Below the pieces are notes generated by a model, which saw only the letters and a list, made by a program, of their open reading frames with translations, was not told the origin of the DNA and did not search any database. From Streptomyces naganishii JCM 4654 (GTDB lineage: Bacteria > Actinomycetota > Actinomycetes > Streptomycetales > Streptomycetaceae), in assembly GCF_014650575.1 (NCBI RefSeq), contig NZ_BMVF01000015.1, positions 62,001 to 126,000 of the forward strand: 64,000 nucleotides of DNA, in the 5' to 3' direction. This document shows, piece after piece, positions 61,214-64,000 of the stretch. The position numbers and the translations under genes are program-made. Positions within the stretch are counted from its first letter, which is position 1; every line of letters begins with the position of its first letter.

Positions 61214-63634
61214 TCAGCCCCGGTTCAGCTCGAACCAGACCACCTTGCCGGTGCTCAGCCGGGTCGCGCCCCAGCGCCGGGCCAGCCTGTTCACCAGGTA
61301 CAGCCCGCGGCCGCCCTCGTCCGTGGCCCGCGCCTGGCGCAGCCGCGGCAGCTGCCCCACGTCGTCGCCGACCTCGCAGCGCAGCACGTCCGTGCGCAGC
61401 AGCCGCAGCGTGACCGGACGCGTCGCGTACCGCACCGCGTTGGTGACGACCTCGCTGACCAGCAGCTCGACCGAGTCCGTGAGCTCCTCCAGACCCCACC
61501 GGTCCAGCGCCCGCCGGGCCAGCCGGCGGGCCCGTCCCGGCGCGGAGTCCTCCGGGTCCAGGATCCAGTACGCCACATCGCTCGGCGCGATCCCGTCGAA
61601 CCGGGCGGCGAGCAGCGCGATGTCGTCGTCCCGGTCGCCCGGACCGAGCATGTCCAGCACGTCGTCGCACAGCGCTTCCAGGGGCGGCGGATGGTCCGGG
61701 CCGGTGAGCTGCGCGGTCGCCGCGAGCTTCTCGCGCAGCTGCTCTATCCCGGTCCACACGTCCCGCAGGCGCGACTCGACCAGGCCGTCGGTGTAGAGCA
61801 GCAGGGTCGCGCCGGCCGGCGCGTCCAGCTCCACCGCCTCGAAATCGACCCCGCCCACGCCGATCGGCGCGCCCGGCGGCACCCGCAGCACCTCGGCCTC
61901 CCCGCCCAGGTGCAGCAGGACGGGCGGCGGATGGCCGGCGTTGGCGATGGTGATGCGGTGCGACACCGGATCGTAGACCGCGTACAGGCAGGTCGCCATC
62001 CGGTCGGTGCCCAGGCGCTGCGCCTGCTCGTCCAGGTGGTGCAGCACCTCCTGCGGCGGCAGGTCGAGTCCGGCGAGGGTCTGCGCGGTCGTGCGCAGCT
62101 GGCCCATGATCGCCGCCGAGGTCATGGAGTGGCCCATGACGTCGCCGACGACCAGGGCGACCCGGCTGCCGGGCAGCGGGATCGCGTCGTACCAGTCGCC
62201 GCCCACCCGCGCGGTCTCGGCGGCGGGCAGATAGCGGGACGCCAGCCGGACGCCCGTGGGGCGGGGCAGCGTCTCCGGCAGCATGGTGCGCTGCAGTTCG
62301 TCGGCGATGTAGGCCTCGCGGCCGTACAGCACCGCCTTGTCGATGCCGAGCGCGCTGTGCGTGGCGAGCTGGGCGGCGACCAGCAGGTCGTCGGGCTCGA
62401 ACGCGAGGCGCTCGGGGCGGCGCAGGAACAGCGCGGCGCCGATCACGCGGCGCCGGCCGCGCAGCGGGGCGAGGATCGTGCGCTGCCCGGGGGGTACGGA
62501 CAACTCCGAGTCCTCGCCGAGCAGTTCGTCCAGCGCGACGCGGGCCGGCTCGGTGTCGGTGAACACCGGCCGCACGCCGCGCAGCACCTCTCCGAGCGCG
62601 CTGCCGGGCCGTACCTCGCACAGCTCGTTGGTCACCACGGACAGCTCGGCCGGCTGCTCCGGGACCGGCGGGGGCACGTAGACGCCCTCGGTGTCCCGCT
62701 CGTCCGGTATCCGGTCGGTGCGGCGCAGCCGCAGCACCAGCGGGCCCACCGGACGCTCGTCGCCCACCGGCAGCGGCTCGCGCAGATACACCAGGATCGC
62801 GTCGGAGAAGGTGGGCACGGTGGCCCGGCACAGCCCCATGACGATCTCGTCGAGGTCCATGCCGCGCGCGATACGGCGCGTCGCCGCGCCCACGAACCTC
62901 AGCCGGTCCCCGTCCCGCCGCATCGGCATGGGCCGCCCGAACGGGACCCCCTGGCCGGTCCGGCGCTCCTGCCCGCCCGGCGGCGGCGCCTGGGCCGCGC
63001 CCCGGCGCTGCTGCTCCCCGGCGCCGGCCTTCAGGCCGGAACGGTCCTTGCGCCGCTCGGGCCGCTGTACCGGTGCCTGCGACTCCGTCCCCTCTCGCGC
63101 CTCGCGGCCGGCGCGCAGGGCCCGCTCGGCGGGCGCGGCCGCCGAGCGGGGCGCTTCGGCGGCGGTGCGGGGCGCTTCGGCGGCCGTGCGCGTTGCGTCG
63201 GCGGCCGTGCGGGGTGCGTCGGCGGCGGCCGCGCGGGCGGCCTCCGGGCCCGCCTGCGCCGGCGTGTCCGCGTCCCCGGTCTCCGGGTCCCGGCCGGCGC
63301 CCTGGGGCCCGGCCGCCCGCGCCGCCGCGTCCGGCTGGGCCGGGATGGCCTCCGGCACGGGCCGCGGCCGGTGCGCGCCCGGCTCGGCGGAACCGGACTG
63401 GGCGTGCTCGGCCCCGGCGACGACCGCACCGCTTCCCGGGTCGGCCGGTGGCCGGGGCACGGCCGGGCACGGCGGTGTGTCGCCCTGACGCGACTGCAGC
63501 GGTAATGCGGGCGCCCCGGGAGCCTGAGGAGGCTCGGAGGCACGCAGGAGCGCCCCACGGGCGTCCGCGGGGTCGGCGCCCGAGTGGGGGCGATCGAAGG
63601 AGGTCGGCTGCTCCGTCACGCGTGTCGAATCCAT
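61214..63634 (-). CDS. GAF-SpoIIE (PP2C) phosphatase fused to an anti-sigma-like ATPase domain
   Basis: 806 residues. About 1-235 is low-complexity and probably disordered, with repeats of AAEAPRT type. A GAF sensor domain (about 240-425) follows, then the SpoIIE phosphatase (about 440-650; VGGDWYDAIPLPGSRVALVV, VMGHSMTSAAIMGQLRT, NAGHPPPVLLHLGG, LLLYTDGLVESR) and a C-terminal HATPase_c domain (about 680-800; ELLVSEVVTNAVRYATRPVT; DEGGRGLYLVNRLARRWGA) like anti-sigma kinases. Such proteins tune anti-sigma/anti-anti-sigma switches in stress and development. The input signal is unknown. Confidence 0.93.
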   Translation of the reverse strand: MDSTRVTEQPTSFDRPHSGADPADARGALLRASEPPQAPGAPALPLQSRQGDTPPCPAVPRPPADPGSGAVVAGAEHAQSGSAEPGAHRPRPVPEAIPAQPDAAARAAGPQGAGRDPETGDADTPAQAGPEAARAAAADAPRTAADATRTAAEAPRTAAEAPRSAAAPAERALRAGREAREGTESQAPVQRPERRKDRSGLKAGAGEQQRRGAAQAPPPGGQERRTGQGVPFGRPMPMRRDGDRLRFVGAATRRIARGMDLDEIVMGLCRATVPTFSDAILVYLREPLPVGDERPVGPLVLRLRRTDRIPDERDTEGVYVPPPVPEQPAELSVVTNELCEVRPGSALGEVLRGVRPVFTDTEPARVALDELLGEDSELSVPPGQRTILAPLRGRRRVIGAALFLRRPERLAFEPDDLLVAAQLATHSALGIDKAVLYGREAYIADELQRTMLPETLPRPTGVRLASRYLPAAETARVGGDWYDAIPLPGSRVALVVGDVMGHSMTSAAIMGQLRTTAQTLAGLDLPPQEVLHHLDEQAQRLGTDRMATCLYAVYDPVSHRITIANAGHPPPVLLHLGGEAEVLRVPPGAPIGVGGVDFEAVELDAPAGATLLLYTDGLVESRLRDVWTGIEQLREKLAATAQLTGPDHPPPLEALCDDVLDMLGPGDRDDDIALLAARFDGIAPSDVAYWILDPEDSAPGRARRLARRALDRWGLEELTDSVELLVSEVVTNAVRYATRPVTLRLLRTDVLRCEVGDDVGQLPRLRQARATDEGGRGLYLVNRLARRWGATRLSTGKVVWFELNRG

Positions 63635-63965
63635 CCGTCCGGGGCTGCGCGGCGTGCGCGCAGTTGGTCCCGCCGAAGACCCGATACCCGGAATACGTGC
63701 CCCAGGAACGGATTTACGGCGTGGTCAGAGGCTGTTCCTGTGCCACCGGCGAACCGTCTGCGGCCCGCACGGGTCGTGCCCTGGTACCCCTCGCTCACGT
63801 CCTGCCGCCCCTCGGTGACGTTCGGTCAGACTCGGCGCCCACTCCTGGAGTTGCCCCTGAGACCTGCCCCTGCGCGCCCTTGCGGAGGACGATCCTACGT
63901 TTCTTGCCCGGGGGCGCATCAAGGGTCTCATGAGGACACGTGCGCGGGCGTATGGTCCCAGTCCT
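63635..63965. promoter_or_regulatory. Region upstream of the phosphatase gene
   Basis: About 330 bp, lower GC than average, no supportable gene on either strand except the possible start at its right end. Presumably holds the phosphatase promoter and a divergent one. Confidence 0.4.
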
Positions 63966-64000
63966 GTGGCAGTGACGGTACCGCCCAGGCGGGGTCCGGG
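63966..64000 (+). CDS. Possible start of a rightward gene (cut by the window edge)
   Basis: GTG at 63966 begins MAVTVPPRRGPG and stays open to the edge. A TATGGT hexamer ends 11 bases upstream, so a leaderless start is possible. An ATG at 63928 in another frame is an alternative. Too short to identify. Confidence 0.25.
   Translation, partial: MAVTVPPRRGP

Noticed and set aside
63725..63931. A 68-codon leftward ORF near the right edge
   Set aside because: Arg-rich, no ribosome site, lies in the promoter region of the phosphatase gene.

Overview
The window is high-GC actinomycete chromosome, almost certainly Streptomyces. GC is very high throughout. GTG starts and 4-bp ATGA/GTGA gene overlaps are frequent. 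There is a GTP-type PEP carboxykinase, a chitinase with DasR-type promoter sites, a long SpoIIE-type phosphatase fused to an anti-sigma-like kinase domain, and a 6C small RNA candidate. I see no rRNA, tRNA, CRISPR array, transposase or phage genes.

Layout. 1-9.5 kb: the 5' part of an NB-ARC-like NTPase gene, a thioredoxin-fold/DUF255 protein, a Mut7-C RNase, a TetR regulator coupled to an MFS exporter gene that a short palindromic element interrupts, a TrhA membrane protein, and pckG. 9.8-14.5 kb: a small membrane protein, a GNAT acetyltransferase, a helical protein, an alanine-type aminotransferase, a single-span proline/alanine-rich membrane protein and a secreted trypsin-like protease. 14.6-21.5 kb: a divergent catabolic cluster (N-acyl-D-amino-acid deacylase and D-amino-acid deaminase leftward; PfkB kinase, IclR, RidA and GntP/DsdX-type permease rightward) that reads best as a D-amino-acid use pathway. 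22.2-23 kb: a decayed patch with a broken gene. 23-24.7 kb: a GH18 chitinase.

25.1-42.9 kb is the centrepiece, a complete Tad (Flp/type IVc) pilus locus: a zinc-ribbon protein, CpaB, CpaE/TadZ, two TadE-type pseudopilins, the CpaF ATPase, TadB, TadC, a histidine kinase and LuxR-type response regulator, the Flp pilin, a TadG-like protein, a lipoprotein, an OmpA-domain protein and, after the region's last genes, a prepilin peptidase. Inside it sits an 843-residue protein with four membrane spans, then a second Flp-type processing motif, then a long linker and a C-terminal region with a PD-(D/E)XK nuclease-like motif. Its stop codon is overlapped by a gene for a soluble, internally duplicated protein, then comes a degenerate gene. 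I read this as a candidate pilin-toxin with its immunity gene, possibly delivered by or anchored to the Tad machine. It is the most unusual thing in the window.

42.9-50.6 kb holds an F420-type oxidoreductase, a methyltransferase, the 6C RNA, an isoprenyl diphosphate synthase, a PIN-PhoH protein, an SLT lytic transglycosylase and an AI-2E family permease. 50.9-53.1 kb is the peroxide defence cassette ahpC-ahpD with divergent oxyR, bracketed by inverted copies of a GC-rich repeat. 53.3-58.4 kb has an ABC permease/ATPase/PadR operon, in which a 51-bp palindromic insertion extends the permease N-terminus in frame, and an SPFH protein coupled to a ribbon-helix-helix protein. 58.7-63.6 kb has a class A penicillin-binding protein and the SpoIIE-type phosphatase. 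The right edge may hold the start of another gene.
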